Part shown: positions 18,947 to 27,226 of the stretch, piece after piece
How positions within the stretch are numbered: position 1 is the first letter of the stretch
Layout of the letters: each line of letters opens with the position of its first letter
NCBI GenBank assembly: GCA_902778895.1
Contig: CACYZF010000008.1
Location: 62,001 to 126,000, forward strand
Length of the DNA stretch: 64,000 bases
Source of the DNA: an uncultured bacterium
GTDB taxonomy: Bacteria > Verrucomicrobiota > Lentisphaeria > Victivallales > UBA1829
Reading direction: 5' to 3'
Program-made: the position numbers and the translations under genes
The notes under the pieces: model-generated
The model's database searches: none
What the model saw: only the letters and a program-made list of their open reading frames with translations
Told to the model about the DNA's origin: nothing

Positions 18947-21765
18947 TTCGATACTCCCTTCAGAACTGTCACGATCCGTATGTACGGGTTATTCTGAATG
19001 GTCAAAGTGTCTGTTACCCAGTTTGTGAATTTTTCAAACAACTCATCGACCATGCGTTCTTGTTCGCTCTTCTTCCTCTCGCTCTCAAAAAGGGAAAGTT
19101 GGTAATCCTTATGCTTGTCTTCCAGCTCTGCCAGCTTGTCCAGTTCCTCGTTAAGCAATGGATTGATGCGGTCGGAATACTGACGGAAAAACAGTCGCAT
19201 ATGCTCTTTCGCGTGTTCCACGACATCGGGAAGAAGTATCGTTGCCTCATGTACACTCTCATCTGTGAGAGCATTGCTGTTTGGGATATTGATGTTTCGG
19301 AAATTCGTACGCTTGAGCACCTCGTTCATGGAGAGGCTTTCTCTGAACTTTCCGTTTTCATAAACAAGCCCGAACCACTCATCCACCAACGGTGTGGATT
19401 TCTTATTCGGGATACTGCCGGTAACGATGAATACTGTTTCCGAAGGCTTCAGCAGATCGGGAAGCCCGACGATGGGGGCCTCGCCCCTGCCGTAAAGCAG
19501 ACCGGCCTTGTCATTTACCCAGGTGAAAAGCGGGTGCAGTTTCCAAAGGTACTGAACCTTCGGCCATGCGGTTTCTGCCATATTGTTCTGCATACTGCGT
19601 TTCATTTCCGCCATACAGAAAGCCTTATCATCTGAAAGGCGCATATAGTCGCCCTGAGGCATGGCTTCTTCCGGCAACAGCGCGGTCAGACGCTTCCGCA
19701 TATCAGGTGTTATCATGATGTCCAGACCGGAGACCGTGCGGAGACGTTCTACTGGATGGCTTTCCGAATGGTTCAGGAATGCAAATGCCTGGTTCAGATA
19801 ATCAATATCCTTAAACAGCGTCTCGTCGGATTTCACCTGAACAGGTGCATTATCCTCATTCGATGCCGCCATCAGCGCCTCGAACGGATCAAATTCTTCT
19901 TCCCCGCTGTCGAGGACTTTTTCAAATGCCGCGGCATCCGCACCGTTTTCAATGGCATCGGAAACAACCAGCTCTTCATCCTCAATGGAGAATTTACCAA
20001 GCAGAAGCGCCGGGTCTCCGATATTCTTCAGGGCCTGCTCTTCCTTCGTAATCAGAATTTCGATAATGCGCATATCACCCTTGATGCGAGGATTCGCACT
20101 CTCGATAAGCATATAACGGATGTCAGGGCGCTGCTTCTGGCCATAACGGTCGATACGTCCGTTGCGCTGCTGAAAGACCATCAGCGACCACGGAATATCA
20201 AAATGGATAAGCCTGTGGCTCAGATAATGGAGGTTCAAACCTTCCGATGCCACATCGGAAGCAACCAGTACACGGATCGGAGATTCTTCGCGCCCGAAGT
20301 TTTCTACTATGTTCTGCTGATCGACATCGCTCATCCCGCCTGAGATTTCCTGAATGGCGTCTTCCTTCAGATTCAAGTCTTTCTTCAGCTGGGCAGCAAG
20401 ATACTTCATGGTTTCGATTCGCTCGGTGAAGATTACAACACGATCATCGGTCCGTGCCGTCCATCCATACTCCTTGCTTTGGAGCAAGGATAAAAGTTTC
20501 TGATACCGGGAAAAGTCGGCAGGCTTGATTTCCACCAGTGCATTCCGAAGCTCTTCAAGAGCCTGAATGTCGCTGATTTCATTGGCGGCGTATTTCTTTT
20601 TCAGTTTGCCCAGTCTAGCATCAATGCTCTTTATGCAGGCAGCCGGACTGGAAAAGAGTGATTTCTCAAGGCTGGTTTTGAAAAGCTGTCCTTGTGCCTT
20701 AGGCTTGTTCAAATCCATTTGCAGGTGCATCTCGGCAAAAATGTTATAGGCGTATTCTTCCCTGGGAGAAGCTTTGCATCGTTCCAGTTCGATTCTGCGC
20801 TCAAGAAATGAGCCGCTGACCTGATCTTTCACATCTTTCTTAAAGCGCCGTATGCACAGCCCCTTAATATCATCCTTGGTATAATCGTCCGGATTCGCAA
20901 TGGCGGTCGGATCAAGCATATTCATCAGGGATGCAAAACTCTTTGCCCGTCCGTCATGTGGTGTTGCCGAAAGCATAATCATGGTATCGGAGCGATCAGC
21001 AAGGAGCTTTGCCAACCTTGCACGCTGAGCCTGACGGTCGCCACGTTCCGCAACGTTCTGCGCCTCATCTATGACGATGATATCCCAGTAGGCATTTTCC
21101 AGGTGAGTGCGGTACTCCACATCGCGCTTCAAGGTGTCAATGGACACAATCGTTTTGTCGTAATAGAAGAACGGGTTATAGTTCGACGGCAACTTTGCAC
21201 GGATATCGTGAATCTTCTTGGAATCCAAACGAACAAGCGGAATTGTGAAACGATTCCACATTTCCTTTTGGAACTGCGTCATCATGCTTTTTACCGTCAC
21301 GACGAGGATTCTCTTTCCCTTCCCACGCGCAATAAGCTCACTCATGAGAATGCCGGCTTCCAGTGTTTTACCAAGGCCCACGGTATCGGCAATCAGGATG
21401 CGCTGGCGTGGCCTGCGAAGAGATATCTGAGCAGGATCAAGCTGATAAGGCATCAAATCCATTGCCGCCTTATCTCCGACATGTAAATCCGTGTCAGTCG
21501 GAATTTGTTGCCGCCACTGGCTTTCCAGATACAGCTGTGTCTTTCTGAAATGGGAAGATGTATCCGGTATCAGATGCACCTCTGCCGGATTGATCACCTT
21601 AATAACTTCCAAATCGGCCAGGAAGATGACTTCCTTATCCTTGACCAAAGGAGAAATCCCGATACAATGCAGAGCAAGATTGCCCAGGTTGTTTTTTTCT
21701 ATCTTTTTGACCATCCATTCTTCGTCACGAATGATGGTTCTCATGCCAGGTGCATAATCAACCAT
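18943..21765 (-). CDS. SNF2-family helicase, DrmD-like
   Basis: A 940-residue Swi2/Snf2 ATPase and the first gene of the defence operon. Walker A is ADTVGLGKT near residue 127, the DEAH-type box is VIDEAQNVAERGD near 233, motif III is MLSATPHDG, and the C-terminal lobe has VASDVASEGLNLH and QQRNGRIDRYGQ near 533. DISARM class 1 pairs a SNF2 protein (DrmD) with a methyltransferase (DrmMI) in this order, which is the basis for the comparison. A 4-base ATGA overlap couples it to the methyltransferase. A strong promoter lies 53-81 bases upstream of the start. The start codon has only a weak ribosome site (GAGTAAAAACT). Confidence 0.87.
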   Translation of the reverse strand: MVDYAPGMRTIIRDEEWMVKKIEKNNLGNLALHCIGISPLVKDKEVIFLADLEVIKVINPAEVHLIPDTSSHFRKTQLYLESQWRQQIPTDTDLHVGDKAAMDLMPYQLDPAQISLRRPRQRILIADTVGLGKTLEAGILMSELIARGKGKRILVVTVKSMMTQFQKEMWNRFTIPLVRLDSKKIHDIRAKLPSNYNPFFYYDKTIVSIDTLKRDVEYRTHLENAYWDIIVIDEAQNVAERGDRQAQRARLAKLLADRSDTMIMLSATPHDGRAKSFASLMNMLDPTAIANPDDYTKDDIKGLCIRRFKKDVKDQVSGSFLERRIELERCKASPREEYAYNIFAEMHLQMDLNKPKAQGQLFKTSLEKSLFSSPAACIKSIDARLGKLKKKYAANEISDIQALEELRNALVEIKPADFSRYQKLLSLLQSKEYGWTARTDDRVVIFTERIETMKYLAAQLKKDLNLKEDAIQEISGGMSDVDQQNIVENFGREESPIRVLVASDVASEGLNLHYLSHRLIHFDIPWSLMVFQQRNGRIDRYGQKQRPDIRYMLIESANPRIKGDMRIIEILITKEEQALKNIGDPALLLGKFSIEDEELVVSDAIENGADAAAFEKVLDSGEEEFDPFEALMAASNEDNAPVQVKSDETLFKDIDYLNQAFAFLNHSESHPVERLRTVSGLDIMITPDMRKRLTALLPEEAMPQGDYMRLSDDKAFCMAEMKRSMQNNMAETAWPKVQYLWKLHPLFTWVNDKAGLLYGRGEAPIVGLPDLLKPSETVFIVTGSIPNKKSTPLVDEWFGLVYENGKFRESLSMNEVLKRTNFRNINIPNSNALTDESVHEATILLPDVVEHAKEHMRLFFRQYSDRINPLLNEELDKLAELEDKHKDYQLSLFESERKKSEQERMVDELFEKFTNWVTDTLTIQNNPYIRIVTVLKGVSK

Positions 21766-21817
21766 AGTTTTTACTCTGTTTGAGGGTGGATAAGGGTGGT
21801 ATTATCAATAGATGCAC

Positions 21818-21846
21818 ATTATATCACAGTCGAGGCTAAAAATCAA
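21818..21846 (-). promoter_or_regulatory. Sigma-70-type promoter of the defence operon
   Basis: Reading the minus strand, TTGATT (21841-21846) is followed after exactly 17 bases by a perfect TATAAT (21818-21823), ahead of the SNF2 gene. It lies just after the stop of the repeat-protein gene, so the defence genes can be expressed apart from the WYL operon upstream. Confidence 0.8.
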
Positions 21847-21866
21847 GCGAAAAACCGAAGAAATCC

Positions 21867-22289
21867 TCAAAAAACGCCGCATTTCTTCGTTCCCACTGTC
21901 TTCCCCGTAGCGTCGCGATAAGTTGTCCCGCTTCCGGAGGTGGTCGCGGTGCCAGAGGTCTTGCCTGTGGCGTCACGGTACGTAGTCTTGTTGCCAGATT
22001 CTGTAGCGGTACCTACGGTCTTCCCGGTGGCATCTCGGTAGGTCGTCCTGTTTCCGGTCTCTGTCGCCGTTCCTACGGTCTTTCCTGTGGCATCCCGATA
22101 AATCGTGCGGTTGCCGTCAGTGGTAGCTGTACCAGTCACTTTTCCATGGGCATCACGATAAACTGTTTTGTTTCCATCTGTCGTAGCTGTCCCAACGACC
22201 TTGCCATGGGCATCACGAATGGTCTCCCGCTCACCGCAAAAAGCGGTGGCGGTCAGCAGTAACATGATTACGATCAGAAATCTGTTCAT
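21867..22289 (-). CDS. Exported protein made of 20-residue repeats
   Basis: A 140-residue protein with a clear export signal (MNRFLIVIMLLLTATAFCG) and then about six copies of a 20-residue unit of the form YRDATGKTVGTATETGNRT. The DNA repeats at 60 bases. Copies near the N-terminus have RDAHGKV and later ones RDATGKT. The unit is rich in Gly, Thr and charged residues and should form a regular beta structure outside the cytoplasm. It ends KKCGVF. Its start overlaps the zinc-ribbon gene by 4 bases. Similar YRD(A)GK/GTA repeat proteins occur in other bacteria without a known role. It is the last gene of the WYL-headed operon. Confidence 0.8.
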   Translation of the reverse strand: MNRFLIVIMLLLTATAFCGERETIRDAHGKVVGTATTDGNKTVYRDAHGKVTGTATTDGNRTIYRDATGKTVGTATETGNRTTYRDATGKTVGTATESGNKTTYRDATGKTSGTATTSGSGTTYRDATGKTVGTKKCGVF

Positions 22290-22705
22290 TGTTTGCTCCT
22301 CAGCAGTACAAGTTCTTTTTCAATTTCTTCCAGACGATCTACGATCCGGAAACCGCGCACAGTATCGCCGACAAGGGTGTTCTCCTCATCCATGGTGATG
22401 CGAGCATAGCCGATCTCATCCTGAATAACAGCAAGAAAGCCTTCCAGCATCGCCTGTTCACTTTCGAGCTTGTCGATCTGTCTTTGTCGCCATATCCGAT
22501 TTGCCATCTGGCTGATTGTTTCTGTTTCTTGGGGGACGTCATTGAAGTCATCTTCAAAATCTCCCGAATCTTCGGCTGTATCGGGTGTCACGGGTGTGGA
22601 AAGCTCGCGGAAGCAGTTTCCGCAAACGAACTCATCCACTTCAGGAACGTACTTGAATGCGTTCATGAAGTCAAAGCCTCCGCATCTTCCGCATTTCATT
22701 CTCAT
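22286..22705 (-). CDS. Small zinc-ribbon protein with coiled coil
   Basis: A 139-residue protein. Two CxxC pairs at the N-terminus (MKCGRCGGFD and FVCGNCFREL) make a zinc ribbon. An acidic linker follows (residues 40-65), then a helical stretch RIWRQRQIDKLESEQAMLEG and a C-terminal helix DRLEEIEKELVLL. There is no enzyme motif. It may be a nucleic-acid or protein adaptor. Both ends overlap neighbouring genes by 4 bases (ATGA type), so it is coupled to the ADP-ribosylglycohydrolase-like gene before it and the repeat-protein gene after it. Confidence 0.75.
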   Translation of the reverse strand: MRMKCGRCGGFDFMNAFKYVPEVDEFVCGNCFRELSTPVTPDTAEDSGDFEDDFNDVPQETETISQMANRIWRQRQIDKLESEQAMLEGFLAVIQDEIGYARITMDEENTLVGDTVRGFRIVDRLEEIEKELVLLRSKQ

Positions 22706-23541
22706 ATCACGGCCACCTTCAAAAAAGATTCGATGAGATCTGATATCTTTTCGCGGTCCTTGATTGCAGAGAGCCAGCGTTCAGGAATGGCCTCGAATCC
22801 GTAATAGGCGCCGGCAATCTGCCCATAAACGGCCCCAATGCTGTCAGCATCACCGCCGAGGTTCACAGCAGTGATCATGCCGTCCTCGAACGTTTTCGTC
22901 GTATGGAACGCCCACAACGCCGCCTGGAGCGTTGATACAGCCCAGCCGGAGTTGTCGACCTCATCCCTCGTTTCATACATGGATTGCACGATGGTTGGAT
23001 GTCCCTGCATATGCTCATCGCAAATATCAGCCATCAAGCTGATGATACCACGGACACGCTTGCTCTGGTGCGTCAGATCCCCGACCTCATAGAGAATGGT
23101 GCGGTCAGGATTGCCGTAGTTCAGGATATACGATGGAGCAAGGCGCATGATGCTGCCGTTTCCCTGAGAATCCTCATCTCCGTTGCGAAGACTGCCGGAT
23201 TCGATTCCTCGAATCGCAATCATGGTTGCTCCACCGATATCGAATGCATCCGGCAAACTTGACCAATAGCCCTCGCGCAGCCATTTCACGAAAGTGTCGG
23301 CGATATCCTGTAAATCGTACTTTCCACATCTTACCACACTGTCCGCAACGCAGAAAGCCATTGCGGAATCATCCGTCCAATAGCCCGGAGGCGTGTGGAA
23401 GAATAAGCACGGAAGCATGTCCGTCACATGAACATGCCGATCCTTATCCGAAAACTGGATCGGCGAGCCAAGGCAGTCACCGACTACGAGTCCCCAGAAC
23501 ATACCTCGAAAACGGCGAAGAAGATCATTCTTTGCGGGCAT
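22702..23541 (-). CDS. ADP-ribosylglycohydrolase family protein
   Basis: A protein of the DraG/ARH family, which removes ADP-ribose from proteins or nucleic acids using two Mg ions. Motifs are GLVVGDCLGSPIQF near the N-terminus, YWTDDSAMAF (metal ligands) and NLGGDADSIGAVYGQIAGA near the C-terminus. I chose ATG 23541 (MPAKNDLLRRF, 279 residues) because GAGGAG lies 7 bases before it; ATG 23547 would leave only one base, and the longer frame to 23670 has no family match. It overlaps the preceding gene by 17 bases. ADP-ribose removal next to a defence cluster suggests a reversal or antidote step, but no ADP-ribosyltransferase is recognisable in this window. Confidence 0.85.
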   Translation of the reverse strand: MPAKNDLLRRFRGMFWGLVVGDCLGSPIQFSDKDRHVHVTDMLPCLFFHTPPGYWTDDSAMAFCVADSVVRCGKYDLQDIADTFVKWLREGYWSSLPDAFDIGGATMIAIRGIESGSLRNGDEDSQGNGSIMRLAPSYILNYGNPDRTILYEVGDLTHQSKRVRGIISLMADICDEHMQGHPTIVQSMYETRDEVDNSGWAVSTLQAALWAFHTTKTFEDGMITAVNLGGDADSIGAVYGQIAGAYYGFEAIPERWLSAIKDREKISDLIESFLKVAVI

Positions 23542-24508
23542 TTGCATACTCCTCTTCAGCTTGTTTTTTGAATTTCTCTCGTGCCAGGCTGAGGCGTTTT
23601 CTGAACAGTTCCGCCGTATCTTCCCTTGTGCTTTTCGGGAGAGCCTTCCATTGCGAAGCAAACGGTTCAACGGTAAAGCACGGTAAAAACTCCTTACGGT
23701 AGAGCTCCAGATACAGGAACATCAGCATGGAATATTCGACAGACCCGTCTTGAACGAGGTTTGGATTCCGAATGAGACGTGTTTCCAAGAAGAACAAAGC
23801 CAAAGCATTCAAGTGGTCATCGGCTGAAATCATTCGTGTGCTACAGAGATTGTACATATGTTTTTCGATTTTGTACACAATATCCAAATACTTTTTGACG
23901 TCCTTAATGCCTCCAAGCGGAATGTGCGAACTGTCCGATATATAGAGAGCGGCAGCCAGCATAGGAATATTGATGCTCATTGCCAGAATCACTTCCGGAC
24001 GCTTCCTGTACTTCGAATCCAGTTTCGAGACAATCTTCTCATGATTTGCGGTCAAAAAAGCTTTTGCCTCCTCCTCAAACGAGGCAATTGGCGAACGATA
24101 TCCAGCCATGAATTCCATGCGTACAACGCTGGCAAGCTGTTCCCGCTCTTCAACTGTTGTATAATCTTCCTTGCCGAAGAAATGGCCCTTAAACGGTTCA
24201 GGGAGATCATGCCGATACGTCTCCAGAAAAAGCAGATAAAACAGCGAATAGTCACGATCTGATTCCGGTGTTTGCTCGCCACCCCATTTCCCAAAAATCC
24301 TTTGCAACGCAAACAGGGCAGCCCGTAAAAGTATCTGGTCGTACCCGATGTAAAAATACCGCCTGAAATCATCGAAAACGCGTGACCAGCAATTATCCTC
24401 TCCGGGCTTATCGTTGAACGCTATTTTTGCGATTTTATATCCATCAGCCTCAAGAGCAAAATGCTCCACACCCTCATAGGCGGACTCTAGACAATGTTTA
24501 TTTCTCAT
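23525..24508 (-). CDS. Unrecognised protein of 327 residues
   Basis: I do not recognise the family. The protein is mostly helical, with no signal peptide or membrane segment. It is rich in aromatic and charged residues (YIGYDQILLRAALFALQRIF, MLMFLYLELYRKEFLP). Two internal stretches share the pattern SLFYLLFLETYR and LMFLYLELYRKE, which hints at a duplicated helical repeat. Its start overlaps the preceding gene by 11 bases and its end overlaps the ADP-ribosylglycohydrolase gene by 17, so it belongs to the same translationally coupled operon. It may be a substrate, partner or sensor of that enzyme, but nothing in the sequence proves it. Confidence 0.7.
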   Translation of the reverse strand: MRNKHCLESAYEGVEHFALEADGYKIAKIAFNDKPGEDNCWSRVFDDFRRYFYIGYDQILLRAALFALQRIFGKWGGEQTPESDRDYSLFYLLFLETYRHDLPEPFKGHFFGKEDYTTVEEREQLASVVRMEFMAGYRSPIASFEEEAKAFLTANHEKIVSKLDSKYRKRPEVILAMSINIPMLAAALYISDSSHIPLGGIKDVKKYLDIVYKIEKHMYNLCSTRMISADDHLNALALFFLETRLIRNPNLVQDGSVEYSMLMFLYLELYRKEFLPCFTVEPFASQWKALPKSTREDTAELFRKRLSLAREKFKKQAEEEYANARKE

Positions 24509-24890
24509 TTCGGAGGTCTCCCTGTTTGTCGCTGTCAGTCAAAGCATCAGCCATCTGTCCGGTCCGCAGCTCAGACCAGCAACCCATATAGGCGAGATCG
24601 CGCGGACTTCGATTGCCTTCGTGGACGCTATCTTTGAAGTTGTCGTAGTTGATTTCCTCGGCGATTTCCCCGACTGCCTTTGCGAAAACACGCTTCGGCA
24701 TCTCCAACCGATAAAGGTAATCGGCATTCGGTGTTTCTTCCACGGAAGAACACACATCGCGGTCTTCGGGAGACATGCTGTCGAGGAGGCGTTCCAAGTC
24801 TCCACTGAATCTGCCTCGAACAAGCAGAATGTCGGGCTTATCGCGATGCTGAACGGCGGAAAAGAATCCGAGTTTGCAGAAAATCCACAT
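24498..24890 (-). CDS. Small conserved-looking protein, MWIF start
   Basis: The frame opens at a TTG (24947), but ATG 24890 gives a protein starting MWIFCKLGFFSAVQHRDKPD (130 residues). I recall a family of small hypothetical proteins that begin the same way (MWxFTxxGFFS, then a VRARxRxDLxAL-like stretch), and an AAAGGG motif lies about 8 bases before this ATG. ATG 24908 is the other option. No catalytic residues stand out. The middle has VRGRFSGDLERLLD and the C-terminal part LAYMGCWSELRTGQMAD. The stop overlaps the start of the 327-residue protein by 11 bases. Function unknown; small size and position suggest an accessory or regulatory role. Confidence 0.65.
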   Translation of the reverse strand: MWIFCKLGFFSAVQHRDKPDILLVRGRFSGDLERLLDSMSPEDRDVCSSVEETPNADYLYRLEMPKRVFAKAVGEIAEEINYDNFKDSVHEGNRSPRDLAYMGCWSELRTGQMADALTDSDKQGDLRNEK

Positions 24891-24977
24891 GAGTCGTTGC
24901 CCTTTCATTTTCGGTGTTAATATATCATTGTGTTCGTACTTTTTCAACCGTGATTCCGGTTTTACCTCATTCTTGCC

Positions 24978-25400
24978 TCAACAGGAGAAACATGGCCTTT
25001 CCATGCTCTCGTCCGACCTCAGAATACCGCGAACCTGTGCAATGGTACACATGCGGGCTATGACGTGATAAAACGTGTTCCATTGGAGAGGTGGAGGAAG
25101 GCCATTGCAGCCGTGTGTCTCCTTGAGCAGCTTTTTGCCGTTGTACAGCTTCAGATACCACGAATTGCCATCCATGATCATAGCACCGACTGAGGGGTGA
25201 TACTCTTCTGCCCAAGCATCTATATGGCTGAGATCAAATCGGGCCCTGAACGCGATTTTCTCGGGTATCGTGATGCAGCATGCCCGAATACCCTCAATTG
25301 TCCTTAATTCCAGCTCACAGCGTTTGCAGTTGAAGGTCAAAGTCCTGCCGATCACATCAGGCCAGATGTCTTCGTGAAAAACGAGCTTGTTGTAGTTCAT
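24978..25400 (-). CDS. Unrecognised 140-residue protein, coupled to the WYL gene
   Basis: Start at ATG 25400, because this ATGA overlaps the stop of the WYL gene; the frame upstream of it reads the WYL gene out of phase. The protein begins MNYNKLVFHEDIWPDVIGRT and has a CKRCELELRTIEG pair, an acidic/aromatic middle (DAWAEEYHPSVGAMIMDGNS) and ends MERPCFSC. There are six or more cysteines, so a metal site is possible. I do not recognise a family. The close coupling suggests that it works with the WYL protein. Confidence 0.68.
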   Translation of the reverse strand: MNYNKLVFHEDIWPDVIGRTLTFNCKRCELELRTIEGIRACCITIPEKIAFRARFDLSHIDAWAEEYHPSVGAMIMDGNSWYLKLYNGKKLLKETHGCNGLPPPLQWNTFYHVIARMCTIAQVRGILRSDESMERPCFSC

Positions 25401-26428
25401 GGCTTGTCTCCCATGATCACTTCCTGGATTCGAGGCAGGAAAAACAGCCGTTGGTCTTCCCGCAACGTGCAGTAAGCGTCCAGATACCAACCGGTGGTTT
25501 TCTCTTCCAGCGAATCGGGCCGGATGAGGCGAACGGTTTCTTCTCCGTCACGGTCTACATAGCGGATTTTAACCCAATCGCCTTTCTCAATGGCATATTT
25601 CAACAAGCCTCGAACATACGGATTATCCGTTTGGGCTGGTGGCAATTCCCTACGCACGTTTTCGTGTTGAACAAACGAAAGCTCATCTTTGAACTGTTCG
25701 CTGTTTCCATACAGCAGCGACGGAGTGGCAGGTCGGATCGGGACAATGCCGATACAGAGATTATCCTCATCCGTTGCTACCAAATATCCGGCTGAAGAAT
25801 GTGGAATGCCTTCTCCAGAACATCCACAGTCTAAATCATGTGCTTCTTCGAGCGTGCGGCAATAAGCGAGACAACCATTGTCGATCAACTGATCGATATT
25901 GACCATTTTTCCGAAATCGAAGTCGTATTCCACCGGAGCTGGATAGAGTTCGTTCAACGCGACCGCAAGAGAATCAGGATCGCCCTCGAATTCAAGTTTC
26001 TCCGCGATTCTCCTCATTCCGAATTCCCATAGGTAAGTGGATGCCTGCGGGAGTAAGTAACCGATTCTGAATGACGCATCATCGGCATCTACTTTTTCGG
26101 GATGTTCCATGACCATATATGCCACAAACGACGCTTCATTCGCCACACGGCAGGATTCTGACGGTCCTGAAGTCGGCCCAAAGGATTTGAAGAGGACTTC
26201 GCACATCATGTCGCGCATAGCCTTGTACATGGCTTTGTGCAGTTTCTCGCGGACAGATTCCTGCGGGAGGTCCTTCTTCTGAAAATCAACCGGGATTTCG
26301 GTCTTGTATACGACCCATTCGAACGTGCTGTATTCGCCGAGCAGTTCTTTTACCACGGGATTGATGAGCTTGTTGTACTCCTCACGGGCGATTTCGAGTC
26401 GATCTTGTTTGAGCAGATTCAGTTTCAT
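25397..26428 (-). CDS. WYL-domain protein, probable ligand-sensing regulator
   Basis: The last 70 residues form a WYL domain: VKIRYVDRDGEETVRLIRPD, then GWYLDAYCTLREDQRLFFLP, with the Trp-Tyr-Leu and the following Arg/Phe residues in place. WYL domains bind nucleotides or other ligands and control transcription of CRISPR, BREX and CBASS systems (for example BrxR/CapW). I see no obvious helix-turn-helix in the first 200 residues, which look helical and unusual, so DNA binding is uncertain. ATG 26428 (343 residues) is preferred over the longer frame because AAGGAA lies about 7 bases before it. It is the first gene of the seven-gene operon and has a good promoter upstream. Confidence 0.8.
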   Translation of the reverse strand: MKLNLLKQDRLEIAREEYNKLINPVVKELLGEYSTFEWVVYKTEIPVDFQKKDLPQESVREKLHKAMYKAMRDMMCEVLFKSFGPTSGPSESCRVANEASFVAYMVMEHPEKVDADDASFRIGYLLPQASTYLWEFGMRRIAEKLEFEGDPDSLAVALNELYPAPVEYDFDFGKMVNIDQLIDNGCLAYCRTLEEAHDLDCGCSGEGIPHSSAGYLVATDEDNLCIGIVPIRPATPSLLYGNSEQFKDELSFVQHENVRRELPPAQTDNPYVRGLLKYAIEKGDWVKIRYVDRDGEETVRLIRPDSLEEKTTGWYLDAYCTLREDQRLFFLPRIQEVIMGDKP

Positions 26429-26485
26429 GGCAGTTTCCTTAACATTGCGGGTTGTTCGCTTTTTGTTTCTGATCTTAATATAGCA

Positions 26486-26514
26486 CAATACACTGCCATC
26501 TAATGTCAGTCAAA
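26486..26514 (-). promoter_or_regulatory. Promoter of the WYL-headed operon
   Basis: On the minus strand, TTGACT (26509-26514) and TATTGT (26486-26491) are separated by 17 bases. The start codon of the WYL gene is about 58 bases further on. The stretch around it is A+T rich. Confidence 0.65.
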
Positions 26515-26692
26515 GACAAAAATACAAAAAAAATCAAAAAAAGATTGCCCTTTGCCCAAAAAAGAATACTTTTACCTCAAATTGTACAAGTTTCCTCGCA
26601 CACGTAAGAAAAAAGTTTTTCGATTCACGTGTCATACCTGACGAGTCTTTAATCGAAGTTGGCTTCGACAAACATCAACTCCTGTTCAAATC

Positions 26693-26725
26693 CCTCCACA
26701 GAGCACATTACGTGCTCGGTGGAGG
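26693..26725. repeat. Strong hairpin in the gap between the WYL operon and the VWA remnant
   Basis: CCTCCAC (26693-26699) pairs with GTGGAGG (26719-26725), and inside it GAGCAC pairs with GTGCTC around an ATTAC loop, giving a 13-pair stem with one mismatch. The direct repeat CTGTTCAAAT flanks it (near 26682 and 26741), and a smaller hairpin CGAAG/CTTCG lies near 26654-26667. The rest of 26,515-26,765 holds no gene that I can support. Confidence 0.5.
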
Positions 26726-26765
26726 TCCTTAACTAGGGGATCTGTTCAAATTTGGTTCGAAAAGC

Positions 26766-27047
26766 TCATTTCTTCGGTTTCTTCCGAATCTTATCCATGC
26801 AGTGATTCATTCGAGAGCAGAGCTTGGTCACACCGACGAAGTCGTGCGAAAACTCCATACAGGAATCATGGTCGATTCCAAAAGATTCTCCTGCGGCAAA
26901 TGCGTCCTGATCTGCCGCCAGGAACTCGAACTGCCAATTGTACACGGTCTTCTGGTGTTCGATGCGTTCTTTGACATCCTTCGCCGTATGCTCACGACTC
27001 GCGTTTTCCAAGCCATCTGTGATAATGACGCAGAGGTAACTGAGCAA
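26766..27047 (-). pseudogene. C-terminal fragment of a VWA-domain protein
   Basis: The frame gives 93 residues with LCVIITDGLENASRE, a typical central strand and motif of bacterial/phage VWA proteins, then WQFEFLAADQDAFAAGESFG and a lysine-rich end. A complete domain would need roughly 100 more residues in front, including the MIDAS DxSxS. None are found: the frame only opens at a TTG at 27047, with no ribosome site. It is a relic cut off near the start of the Pif1 region. Confidence 0.7.
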
Positions 27048-27128
27048 TCAAGTTTAGTTAATACCCTTGCTGAACACGGTAAAGTGCCAGCACGGGAGTT
27101 TAAAGAAAATTATTTTTTTGTATATGTG

Positions 27129-27137
27129 TGGTATACT
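27129..27137 (+). promoter_or_regulatory. Extended -10 promoter of the Pif1-like gene
   Basis: TGG-TATACT in an A+T rich stretch gives an extended -10 element (-10 at 27132-27137); there is no good -35. The gene start is about 90 bases downstream and has AGGAGG 8 bases before its ATG. Confidence 0.45.
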
Positions 27138-27226
27138 ATGGAAAATAATCGAAATAATCATCTCGCGTTTCCTTATGAAAGAAGATGACCAAAACATACA
27201 ACATATATAATTAGGAGGTACTAATT

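Noticed and set aside
21870..22250. 60-base periodic DNA as a CRISPR array or satellite
   Set aside because: The period is fully explained by a 20-residue protein repeat in frame with a signal peptide; there are no unique spacers, and no cas genes are present.
23542..23670. N-terminal extension of the ADP-ribosylglycohydrolase
   Set aside because: It overlaps the 327-residue gene in another phase and lacks a ribosome site, while GAGGAG marks ATG 23541.
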